From NCBI GenBank assembly GCA_021324415.1, contig JAJPJF010000279.1, positions 1 through 36,880 on the forward strand: 36,880 bases of DNA, written 5' to 3'. Shown here piece after piece: positions 26,117 through 33,237 of this stretch. Source of the DNA: Nostocales cyanobacterium Centralia_MAG_434 (GTDB lineage: Bacteria; Cyanobacteriota; Cyanobacteriia; Cyanobacteriales; Nostocaceae). The notes under the pieces are model-generated. The model did not search any database, was not told the origin of the DNA, and saw nothing but the letters and a program-made list of their open reading frames with translations. The position numbers were made by a program, and so were the translations under genes. Every line of letters begins with the position of its first letter. Position 1 is the stretch's first letter.

Positions 26117-26404
26117 ATGAAGATTAAAGGAATCAAACGCGGTCGAACTATCGAATTATTAGAACAAATCAACAATATTCCTGATGGTACAGAAATTATA
26201 GTTGAGTTAGAAATTACTCCAAGTCAAATTAATACAAAAGAACAGCCTCTAACTGACAAAGAAAGACTAGCAAGACTAAATAAGTTATTTGGTGCTTGGA
26301 AAGACCAACCTGATTTGATGGAAGTCTTTGCTGAAATTGACGAACAGCGTCACACTTATCAAGGTAGAGTGATCGACTCAATTGATCATCAAGATAACAG
26401 CTAA
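26117..26404 (+). CDS. VapB-like antitoxin partner protein
   Basis: A 95-residue protein. The N-terminus (MKIKGIKRGRTIELLEQI, then NNIPDGTEIIVELEI) is the small beta-rich DNA-binding and dimerisation part seen in cyanobacterial VapB-type antitoxins. The C-terminal half is charged and helical (TDKERLARLNKLFGAWKDQ) and ends in an acidic tail suitable for wrapping a PIN toxin. Its stop overlaps the next ATG by one base (TAATG), the typical coupling of toxin-antitoxin pairs. The partner toxin gene is damaged, so this antitoxin may now only act as an autoregulator or an orphan. The assignment rests on position and partner rather than on a strong motif. Confidence 0.65.
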   Translation: MKIKGIKRGRTIELLEQINNIPDGTEIIVELEITPSQINTKEQPLTDKERLARLNKLFGAWKDQPDLMEVFAEIDEQRHTYQGRVIDSIDHQDNS

Positions 26405-26763
26405 TGTACCTATTAGATACTAATATTTGTATTGCGCTGCTAAACAAAAATTCCACAGTAGTTGCTAAATTTAATCATTTTTTTAGCCAATGTTATCTTT
26501 CCACAATTATAATTTCAGAACTTTATAAAGGGGTTTACTGTTCTAAACAAGTTGAAAAAAATTTAGAAACATTGGCACAGTTTACTGAACTTTTACCAGT
26601 TGAACCATTTGATTTAGATGCTGCTGTGGGCTTAAATAATTTGACTAGCATACCTGGAAGCTTGGCAGTTTTGCGATTAGCCCCTACTCTGATACAAGCA
26701 AGTACAGCCAAATTCGCACTCAATCCAAAGAAAGAGCAAATTTCGTTGTCAGCCATACGCTAA
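26404..26763 (+). pseudogene. Truncated VapC-type PIN-domain toxin
   Basis: The first about 76 residues are a good VapC PIN domain: MYLLDTNICIALL with the first catalytic Asp5, IISELYKGV with the catalytic Glu (about residue 39), and LLPVEPFDLDAAV. At that point an intact VapC continues with a Y/G-x-I-R-A-x-L helix, then G-x-x-D-L-L-I-A carrying the third acidic residue, and a V-T-x-N strand. Here the frame instead runs through GLNNLTSIPGSLAVLRLAPT to an end at 119 residues with no Asp/Glu in the required place. The second half therefore appears to have been replaced or scrambled from about 26635. It should lack ribonuclease activity. I do not know the origin of the foreign 3' part. Confidence 0.65.
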
Positions 26764-26774
26764 TTTGATAAAAT

Positions 26775-26800
26775 TCTAATTAGATATTTATCGAATTAGA
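26775..26800. promoter_or_regulatory. 26-bp palindromic operator before the ArsR-type gene
   Basis: TCTAATT-A-GATA and its mirror TATC-G-AATTAGA pair over 11 of 13 positions (only the eighth pair and the central T/T fail). It ends nine bases before the regulator's ATG. Size, symmetry and position are those of an ArsR-family dimer site that would block transcription or ribosome access, so autorepression is the simple reading. Confidence 0.6.
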
Positions 26801-26809
26801 TGTGCACCT

Positions 26810-27394
26810 ATGGCTTCCCCTGACTTTCAAACACTGCTCAGCTTCTTTAAAGCCCTAGCTAATGAAAATCGTCTCAAGCTAGTTGGGATATTATCTCAGC
26901 AGGAGCGCAGTGTGGAAGAATTAGCTGCTATGTTGAAGTTACAAGAGCCTACAGTCTCCCATCATTTGAACAAATTGAAAGAACTGCAATTGGTTCAGAT
27001 GCGCGCAGAAGGTAATACCCATTGGTATCGTCTTAATAATGAAGCATTGAAAGAGCTTAATAAAGCTATGTTTACCACAGACCAAATGACCACCCTAATT
27101 GATGAGGTCACACCCGAAGCTTGGGAAGACAAAGTTCTCAAAAGCTTTCTCTTGGGGGATCTTGTGACAGAAATTCCAGCTAGTCGGAAAAAACGCTTAG
27201 TGATTCTCAAGTGGTTGGTTAAGAAATTTGAGATGGGATTGACTTATCCAGAGCGTGAGGTAAATGAAATCATTCAACGTCATCATCCTGATTGTGCGAC
27301 CCTGCGGCGGGAACTCATTGGCTATCAGATGATGCAGCGGGAAAATGGATTGTACTGGCGGTTGCCAGAAACATCTTGGAAGTTGATCGACTGA
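26810..27394 (+). CDS. ArsR-family transcriptional regulator with C-terminal DUF2087
   Basis: A 194-residue protein. Residues 1-85 are an ArsR winged helix: FFKALANENRLKLVGILSQQ, then SVEELAAMLKLQEPTVSHHL-NKLKEL, and the wing AEGNTHWYRLN. The C-terminal part (about 120-190; KKRLVILKWLVKKFEMGLTY, PEREVNEIIQRHHPDCATLR, RRELIGYQMM) is DUF2087, common behind ArsR or alone in bacteria and of unknown ligand. The Cys-based metal site of classical ArsR (ELCVCDL) is missing, since the region reads ERSVEELAA, so a non-metal signal is likely (inference). A near-perfect palindrome just before the ATG suggests autorepression. rsmE starts 25 bases after the stop and may be co-transcribed. Confidence 0.9.
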   Translation: MASPDFQTLLSFFKALANENRLKLVGILSQQERSVEELAAMLKLQEPTVSHHLNKLKELQLVQMRAEGNTHWYRLNNEALKELNKAMFTTDQMTTLIDEVTPEAWEDKVLKSFLLGDLVTEIPASRKKRLVILKWLVKKFEMGLTYPEREVNEIIQRHHPDCATLRRELIGYQMMQRENGLYWRLPETSWKLID

Positions 27395-27419
27395 GTCGTT
27401 ATTTTTTGGTAGTGATTTT

Positions 27420-28184
27420 ATGGCTCAATTGCAAAGAATTGCGATCGCACCCTCTCAATTTCAACAAGGGCAAATTTTGCTCACCCAAGAGCAGCAACAT
27501 TATTTAGGACGTGTATTGCGCTTAGGTGCAGGCGATCGCTTTATTGCAATGGATGGCTTGGGTAAATGGTGGCTAGCTCAGCTAGAAGGAGATCAAGCAC
27601 AGATTTTAGAAGCGCTAGTGGTGCAAACTGAGTTATCTGCATCTATAACACTGATGGTAGCCTTGCCAAAAGGGAATGGTTTTGATGAAGTTGTGCGTTG
27701 CTGTACGGAGTTGGGAGTGAGTGTGATTGCGCCAGTAGTAAGCGATCGCACTTTACTAAATCCCAGTCCGCAAAAACTTGAGCGGTGGCGGCGTATTGCA
27801 CAAGAAGCTGCAGAGCAATCAGAGCGAGCTTTTGTCCCCGAGATTTTAGAACCAGTGGCCTTTGGCACGAGTTTATCATCCGTCGTTCATTATTCATCAT
27901 CTGTGAACAACCAACAATATATTTGTGTCGCTCGCGGCAATTCTCCCCATCTACGAAATTGCTTGCACAATAAAGGATACAGCACAAATGACCAAGGAAA
28001 ACGAACAATTATAATTGCGATCGGTCCAGAAGGCGGATGGACACCAAAAGAAGTAGAGTGTGCTGTTGAGGCAGGATTTCAACCTGTTTCCCTTGGTCGT
28101 CGTATTCTCAGAGCAGTAACAGCGCCAATAGTTGCCTTGTCTATTGTTGCAGCTGAATTAGAATCCTTAAAGACTACAACATAA
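27420..28184 (+). CDS. rsmE: 16S rRNA (uracil1498-N3)-methyltransferase
   Basis: A 254-residue SPOUT-class enzyme that methylates N3 of U1498 in 16S rRNA using SAM. The N-terminal PUA-like part (LLTQEQQHYLGRVLRLGAGD) is followed by VALPKGNGFDEVVRCCTELG and RWRRIAQEAAEQSERAFVPE. The knot has IAIGPEGGWTPKEVE and LGRRILRAVTAPIVAL. These are the family signatures; the usual Glu in ILRxETA is Val here, a variation that may be normal in cyanobacteria. A 55-residue segment with low-complexity Ser (SLSSVVHYSSSVNNQQ) is inserted before the GPEGG block. It probably shares a transcript with the ArsR/DUF2087 gene. Confidence 0.94.
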   Translation: MAQLQRIAIAPSQFQQGQILLTQEQQHYLGRVLRLGAGDRFIAMDGLGKWWLAQLEGDQAQILEALVVQTELSASITLMVALPKGNGFDEVVRCCTELGVSVIAPVVSDRTLLNPSPQKLERWRRIAQEAAEQSERAFVPEILEPVAFGTSLSSVVHYSSSVNNQQYICVARGNSPHLRNCLHNKGYSTNDQGKRTIIIAIGPEGGWTPKEVECAVEAGFQPVSLGRRILRAVTAPIVALSIVAAELESLKTTT

Positions 28185-28193
28185 GGAAACATA

Positions 28194-28228
28194 AGGAGTT
28201 AGGAATAAATTCTTCATTCCTAACTCCT
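28194..28228. terminator. Bidirectional hairpin built from inverted GGAGTTA heptamers
   Basis: AGGAGTTAGGAAT (28194-28206) and ATTCCTAACTCCT (28216-28228) are perfect 13-bp arms with a nine-base loop. It sits between the convergent stops of rsmE (28184) and the DUF937 gene (28241). The arms are the heptamer repeat in opposite orientations. No long T-run follows, but position and stability fit an end point for both transcripts. Confidence 0.6.
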
Positions 28229-28240
28229 AAACACCAGCTG

Positions 28241-28645
28241 CTACCCTCTAGATTGGAATAGATGCAGTACAAGAGGAACCAGTGTAGGCAGAAATTGTTG
28301 AACCAAACTAGCATCTAAGCCAGTACGTTCTTGTACAACCTGAGCTATCTCTTGTTGTATAAAAGGGGATAAGAGAGAATCAACAGCTTGGGGGTTGGGA
28401 GAAGTACCACTAAATTGATTCACCGCAGCTTGTGCAGCCTCATCACCTTCTGTTGCTTGTTTTTCTTGGAGAGCAGAATGTACATAGTTACCTACAATTC
28501 CCAACGCAGATTGTATTGTTGAGGGATCTGTGCCAGCAGCATTACTGAGTTGCTCCACTGTGCTAACAATATTACCCAGTTGTCCAATACCACCTTGCTG
28601 ATTGGAATTTTCAATCGCACCAAGAATTTGATCAAAAAGTCCCAT
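28241..28645 (-). CDS. DUF937 domain protein
   Basis: A 134-residue Gln/Ala/Ser-rich soluble protein. It begins MGLFDQILGAIENSNQQGG and contains repeated amphipathic helices (LGNIVSTVEQLSNAAGTDP; IQSALGIVGNYVHSALQEKQ; VDSLLSPFIQQEIAQVVQER; LDASLVQQFLPTLVPLVLHL). These match the DUF937 family, whose function is unknown. It has no signal peptide or catalytic motif. The start is supported by a strong Shine-Dalgarno (AAAGGAGAT ending eight bases before ATG), which suggests high expression. It is a single-gene unit. Confidence 0.88.
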   Translation of the reverse strand: MGLFDQILGAIENSNQQGGIGQLGNIVSTVEQLSNAAGTDPSTIQSALGIVGNYVHSALQEKQATEGDEAAQAAVNQFSGTSPNPQAVDSLLSPFIQQEIAQVVQERTGLDASLVQQFLPTLVPLVLHLFQSRG

Positions 28646-29130
28646 AAATTTATATCTCCTTTCTTAAAGACTGTAGAAAAGCCAATTTTCACACCCAAGG
28701 TACCACATTATACGCAGATGCTCTTTATCTCTTTAAATAAATATCAGCCAAAAAAACCACGACATTGCTAAATCAAAATATGGATTTATAATCCACGCAT
28801 GTGTAGAGACGTAGCATTGCTACGTCTCTACAAGGATTTGGGTTTAACGACAACAATGTATGCAAACATAATTCATACCAAATTCAGCAACGCCAATCTA
28901 TAAGACTGCAAATTCCTTCTTATCTGATAATGGGTGACTTATCCTTACAAAAACTCTTTCCAAAGGTGGAAGAGAATGTATTTTTTGGAAAAAATCTTAA
29001 CATTTTTAGCCCTATTATCGGCCTAATTTTATCCCACTATAGTTCCTGTATAAGATTGAAGGAAAAGATATCTCAAGTCAGATAATATTGAAGCATCTGT
29101 GTGCGTACTCACTAGTAGTCCTTGCCGTTT
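28646..29130. other. Intergenic region between divergent DUF937 and GTPase genes
   Basis: 485 bases without a supported ORF. It holds the DUF937 ribosome site at its left edge, the 31-base palindrome at 28802-28832, and otherwise AT-rich DNA where the two divergent promoters must lie. I cannot pinpoint them. Confidence 0.5.
28802..28832. repeat. 31-bp dispersed palindrome (TGTAGAGACGTAGCA arms)
   Basis: Perfect 15-bp arms, TGTAGAGACGTAGCA (28802-28816) and its complement (28818-28832), around a single T. This is a familiar cyanobacterial intergenic palindrome. It lies in a divergent promoter region, so it is not serving as a shared terminator here. Confidence 0.9.
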
Positions 29131-30669
29131 ATGCCTACATCACGCATAGTTACGCTGATTGTTGGTCTTATCTTCATTGTGGCGCTCAGCCTATGGGTGA
29201 TTGATTCTCTTTCACGGATTTACTGGCAGTTGTCCTTTTCTTCTCCATTTCTTGGCAATCTACTGTTGCTGTTACTGGTCATTCTTGTTGGAGCCTTAAT
29301 TGCCGCATTTATTTATTATGTGCTAGTTATTCAGGCTGGAGAGGAGCGTTCTCGTCGTAGACGTAGACAACGTGCTCACGTGCAAGCCCCAACTGCTAAA
29401 CCTGAGGCAGCTTCTTCAACTCTGCAAGCTGTGCGGCAACAGGTAGAGCAAATTCAAGATGAAGTTGCACGGCAAGTAATGCTTCGTAAATCTCAAGAAA
29501 TGGAGGCGAATTTAGCTGGTGGTGAAATTCAGGTTGTGGTGTTTGGCACTGGAAGTGCTGGCAAAACTTCCCTTGTGAATGCAGTGATGGGGCGTATAGT
29601 CGGTAGGGTAGACGCGCCTATGGGAACGACTAAAGCAGGAAAAACTTATTACCTCAGGTTAAAGGGATTAGAGCGTAAGATTTTAATTACAGATACGCCA
29701 GGGATTTTAGAAGCGGGAGTTGCAGGAACCGAAAGAGAGCAACTGGCAAGAGAACTAGCAACCTCAGCAAATTTGCTGTTATTTGTGGTAGACAATGACA
29801 TTCGGCAGTCAGAATATGAGCCATTGCGAATATTGGCAGAAATAGGTAAGAGATCGATTCTTGTGCTGAATAAAATTGACCTATACACACCAGAGGATAG
29901 GGAAGCAATCCTGGCACGGTTACGCCAACGGGTGCAGGGATTTATTGCTGCAGATGATGTAGTGGAGATCGCAGCGAATCCGCAAGCAGTGGAGCTAGAA
30001 AACGGTGAGCTTTTCCAACCTGAGTCGGATATAGTACTATTACTGCGACGGATGGCAGCGATTTTAAGGGCAGAAGGTGAAGATTTAGTAGCAGATAATA
30101 TTCTGCTGCAATCTCTACGATTGGGCGAAGAAGCACGCAAATTTATTGATGCCGAACGTCGCCGTCAAGCGGAGAAAATTGTGGAGCGATTTCAATGGAT
30201 TGGCGCAGGTGTGGTTTCAGCAATGCCTCTACCAGTGGTAGATCTACTAGCAACAGCTGCTGTCAATGCACAGATGATTGTAGAAATTGGCAGAGTTTAT
30301 GGTTGTGAATTGAATATGGAACGTGCTCGAGAACTTGCAGTGTCTTTGGCGAAAACTCTTGCTAGCTTAGGGATTGTAAAAGGAGCAGTCGAGTTGCTCT
30401 CCACTGCATTAGAACTGAACGTAGCTACTTTTGTTATTGGTAGGGCAATTCAGGGGGTAACAGCGGCTTATATGACGCGAATTGCTGGTAAGAGTTTCAT
30501 TGAATATTTCCGCCATGACCAGGATTGGGGTGATGGTGGCATGGCTGAGGTTGTACAGCAACAGTTTCAACTCAATCGCCGAGATGAATTTATCAGAGAT
30601 TTTGTTCAGCAAGCGCTCACACGAGTGGTCAAGCCATTGACAAATCAGTCAGAGGTTGTTGAAGAGTAA
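29131..30669 (+). CDS. Membrane-anchored Era-like GTPase with DUF697 domain
   Basis: A 512-residue protein, taken from the ATG giving MPTSRIVTLIV; a TTG three codons earlier is also open. Two transmembrane helices (about 6-24 and 43-67) are followed by an Arg-rich cytoplasmic stretch (EERSRRRRRQRA), placing the GTPase in the cytoplasm. G motifs: G1 GTGSAGKTS (139-147), G2 region GTTKAG, G3 DTPG (188-191), G4 NKID (247-250). The C-terminal part (about 345-480; GAGVVSAMPLPVVDLLATAA, VNAQMIVEIGRVYG) is DUF697, a hydrophobic helical domain found in YcjF-type proteins and cyanobacterial GTPases. Cellular role is not established. It is a single gene with long upstream and downstream gaps. Confidence 0.9.
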   Translation: MPTSRIVTLIVGLIFIVALSLWVIDSLSRIYWQLSFSSPFLGNLLLLLLVILVGALIAAFIYYVLVIQAGEERSRRRRRQRAHVQAPTAKPEAASSTLQAVRQQVEQIQDEVARQVMLRKSQEMEANLAGGEIQVVVFGTGSAGKTSLVNAVMGRIVGRVDAPMGTTKAGKTYYLRLKGLERKILITDTPGILEAGVAGTEREQLARELATSANLLLFVVDNDIRQSEYEPLRILAEIGKRSILVLNKIDLYTPEDREAILARLRQRVQGFIAADDVVEIAANPQAVELENGELFQPESDIVLLLRRMAAILRAEGEDLVADNILLQSLRLGEEARKFIDAERRRQAEKIVERFQWIGAGVVSAMPLPVVDLLATAAVNAQMIVEIGRVYGCELNMERARELAVSLAKTLASLGIVKGAVELLSTALELNVATFVIGRAIQGVTAAYMTRIAGKSFIEYFRHDQDWGDGGMAEVVQQQFQLNRRDEFIRDFVQQALTRVVKPLTNQSEVVEE

Positions 30670-31381
30670 ACCAATTGCAACGAAAAGACATTTTCCAATT
30701 TTGTATCTATAAAAAGTCTAGCACTCGAACCGTTACATTCCATTGTGTAAGTCAGTAAGTAGTTAATTCATGAGGGGTTTAACCCCTCATAATCGAAAGA
30801 TTGTTTTGTGATAGCAGTTGCTCGAAAAATAAATTTCAAACTAGTAGCTTTGAGTGCTTTTCAAAAGCTAAACTGCAAATGATGGGTACGACCCCTCACG
30901 AATGAGCTAACATAATGAATGGGCTTGAGAGGTTTAACGAATAACGAAACCAAAGCTACCAATAAATAATGAAGCACTTCATAGCCTATAAGCTGCATAA
31001 GCTGCAAACTCTTAATTATACATTTTGATTGCACGCAAAAAAATATTTATTATTTTTTATCAATTCATTCCCTCACGTAACAAAAATTCCAGAGGGTAAT
31101 GCTTGCAGAAATTACTAAGCCAGACAGGCATAATACTGCCGTACACAAGTTAAAAATATTGCTGTTTTCTCAAAGACTAGCAATATTTAATACCTTATGC
31201 TAATCTTCTATGAAGAATGATTCAACAAAACTTAGACCACCATAGAAAAATCAGTGTAATTAACTATAAAAAAAAGTTCTGATTAAATGAGTGGTGGCTC
31301 TATCTATTTATTTACAAGGCATTCCGGAAACAGGGGGCAACGTTAGAAAATTTATATAAGCCGTGATAAAGTAACCAGCCC
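30670..31381. other. Long intergenic region before the plus-strand kinase
   Basis: 712 bases with no ORF I can support. It contains the palindrome at 30770-30790, a related ACCCCTCACGAATGAG word at about 30890-30905, and AT-rich DNA towards the kinase start. It is long for a single promoter region and could hide a small RNA, but I see no hairpin with T-run to prove one. Confidence 0.45.
30770..30790. repeat. 21-bp palindrome after the GTPase gene
   Basis: ATGAGGGGTT-T-AACCCCTCAT is a perfect palindrome of two 10-bp arms, 100 bases after the GTPase stop. It may stabilise or end that transcript, but has no T-run. Confidence 0.7.
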
Positions 31382-33190
31382 ATGACCAACTACATGATCG
31401 GTAAAGTACTGCAAGGACGTTACCAAATAGTTCAAAGCCTCGGTACTGGAGTATTTGGACAAACATACATCGCTGTAGACATTGAGACTCCAGAAAATTC
31501 TAAATGCGTTGTCAAACAGATTAAGGTTACTAGCTCCCACCCCGCCTACCTACAAAACCTGAGGTTGCACTTTCTCGCTGAGAGCAAGACCTTGGAATAT
31601 TTAGGGCATCATGAGCAAATTCCTCAACTTCTCGCCTGCTTTGAAGAAGATGAACGCTTCTATCTAGTACAAGAGTTTATTGATGGACATGCACTGACGG
31701 CAGAACTGCCAACGAAAAAGAATCTAGAACTGCCAACCGAAGAAAATACAGAGTTCCTCTGGACTGAAAACGAAGTTGTTGGATTTTTACTCGATGTCCT
31801 GGGCATTCTTAAATTTGTTCACTCTCAAGGGGTGATCCACTGCGATGTCAAGCCAGAAAATTTAATTAGACGTACTCATGATGGTAAGTTAGTCCTGATT
31901 GACTTTGGATCAATTCAACCTGTTGATTTTAAATCAGATGAGGTTTTGCCCATCTACAAAATTCCGGTGACATCCTTGGGATACATACCGCCAGAACAAT
32001 TTATTGGTCAGACACAACCCAATAGTGACATTTATGCTCTGGGGATGATTGCAATCCAAGCTTTAACAGGGTTAACACCATTGCAATTAAAGGTAGAGCC
32101 TCATTCCAATCAGATCATTTGGCGTTCTAGCAATACACCAGTTAGCGACTATGTAGCTGCAATCCTCACACAAATGGTTAGCTATGATGCCAAAGAACGT
32201 TTTCAGTCAGCAACTGAGGTGATCCAGGCACTCCAAGAAATGCCACTGGAAAATGAAGCACTGCAAACAATAGAAGCCAACTACGTTGAATTTGCAGAAC
32301 CTAGCGAAGAGATTCCACGTCCAGATGAGTTAGGTTCTAAATCACCACTATTAACAGGAATGAAGGTAGGCTTAGCAGCTAATTCCTTAGTAGTAGGGTT
32401 TGGAGTCTATTCATTACTGAGCAATGCTCCAGCATACTCAGAAACGCAAACTTTATATCAAGCAACAGAGGAATTTCAATCCGGTGACTTGGAGGGAGCC
32501 ATTGCTCTTGCCAAATCGATTCCTAGAACAAGTAACGTTTATCCAGATGCACAAACCACCATTGAAGATTGGCAAAATCAATGGCGGGCTGCAGCTGAAC
32601 AATACCAAGTAGCTGAGAAAGCTATTCACGAGAATCGATGGACAGATGTTCTTCATGCGGCTGCTCAAGTTCCTGATATTTTGTACTGGCAATCGAAAAT
32701 AGATCACTTGGTTAAGCATGCACAAGTTAGCATTGAAATCCGAACTAAAGACCTCTTAGCTAAAGCCTACGAAAAAGCTGCAGACAGAGACTTTAGCGCA
32801 GCTTTAGACTATCTGCACCAAATTCCCCAAGAAAGCTCTGCTAATAAGATGGTTCAACAAAAAATAGCAGAGTACAACGAAAAGCAACGGGTCAGAGCGA
32901 CTTATTATTTACAAAAGGCTTATAACACAGCCGCAGATGGTGACTTTGATAATGCTGTAGCGTATCTTCAAGAGGTTCCAAAAAACACTCCTGTTTATGA
33001 AGCTGCTCAACTAAAGCTAATCGAGTATAGTTACAAGCAACGGCTAGCTGAAGACCCAAAAATTGCTTCATCACAAATATTAAATTCTGGACAAAAAAAG
33101 GTAGGCCAATCTATCAACAAATCTTCAGCTTTGAGCAGTATAAAATCTTTTGATCCAACAGACGACTTACAAGAAGTAAATATTAGATAG
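31382..33190 (+). CDS. Ser/Thr protein kinase (non-RD) with TPR-like C-terminal repeats
   Basis: 602 residues. Kinase domain about 10-290: glycine loop GTGVFGQTY (21-29), VAIK-type Lys45 (VVKQIK), Glu69-region helix (HFLAESKTLEYL), catalytic loop HCDVKPEN (153-160), DFG at 174-176, and the APE equivalent PPEQ. The HRD arginine is Cys154, so it is a non-RD kinase and probably not controlled by activation-loop phosphorylation (inference). A short duplicated insert (ELPTKKN-LELPTEEN) lies between N and C lobes. One hydrophobic segment (about 325-347) could span the membrane. The tail has three to four helical repeats of about 60 residues (ADRDFSAALDYLHQIPQES; ADGDFDNAVAYLQEVPKNT), TPR-like. A second ATG four codons in is possible. 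It converges with another kinase. Confidence 0.9.
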   Translation: MTNYMIGKVLQGRYQIVQSLGTGVFGQTYIAVDIETPENSKCVVKQIKVTSSHPAYLQNLRLHFLAESKTLEYLGHHEQIPQLLACFEEDERFYLVQEFIDGHALTAELPTKKNLELPTEENTEFLWTENEVVGFLLDVLGILKFVHSQGVIHCDVKPENLIRRTHDGKLVLIDFGSIQPVDFKSDEVLPIYKIPVTSLGYIPPEQFIGQTQPNSDIYALGMIAIQALTGLTPLQLKVEPHSNQIIWRSSNTPVSDYVAAILTQMVSYDAKERFQSATEVIQALQEMPLENEALQTIEANYVEFAEPSEEIPRPDELGSKSPLLTGMKVGLAANSLVVGFGVYSLLSNAPAYSETQTLYQATEEFQSGDLEGAIALAKSIPRTSNVYPDAQTTIEDWQNQWRAAAEQYQVAEKAIHENRWTDVLHAAAQVPDILYWQSKIDHLVKHAQVSIEIRTKDLLAKAYEKAADRDFSAALDYLHQIPQESSANKMVQQKIAEYNEKQRVRATYYLQKAYNTAADGDFDNAVAYLQEVPKNTPVYEAAQLKLIEYSYKQRLAEDPKIASSQILNSGQKKVGQSINKSSALSSIKSFDPTDDLQEVNIR

Positions 33191-33237
33191 CCATTTGTCA
33201 TTGGTTATTTATTTGTTACTTGTCAACAATCTTTTAA

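Noticed and set aside
26535-26756. Minus-strand ORF opposite the broken VapC.
   Set aside because: It covers both the good PIN part and the replaced part, lacks a ribosome site or recognisable domain, and is most simply a shadow. I kept only a note that the replaced 3' part may come from inverted foreign DNA.
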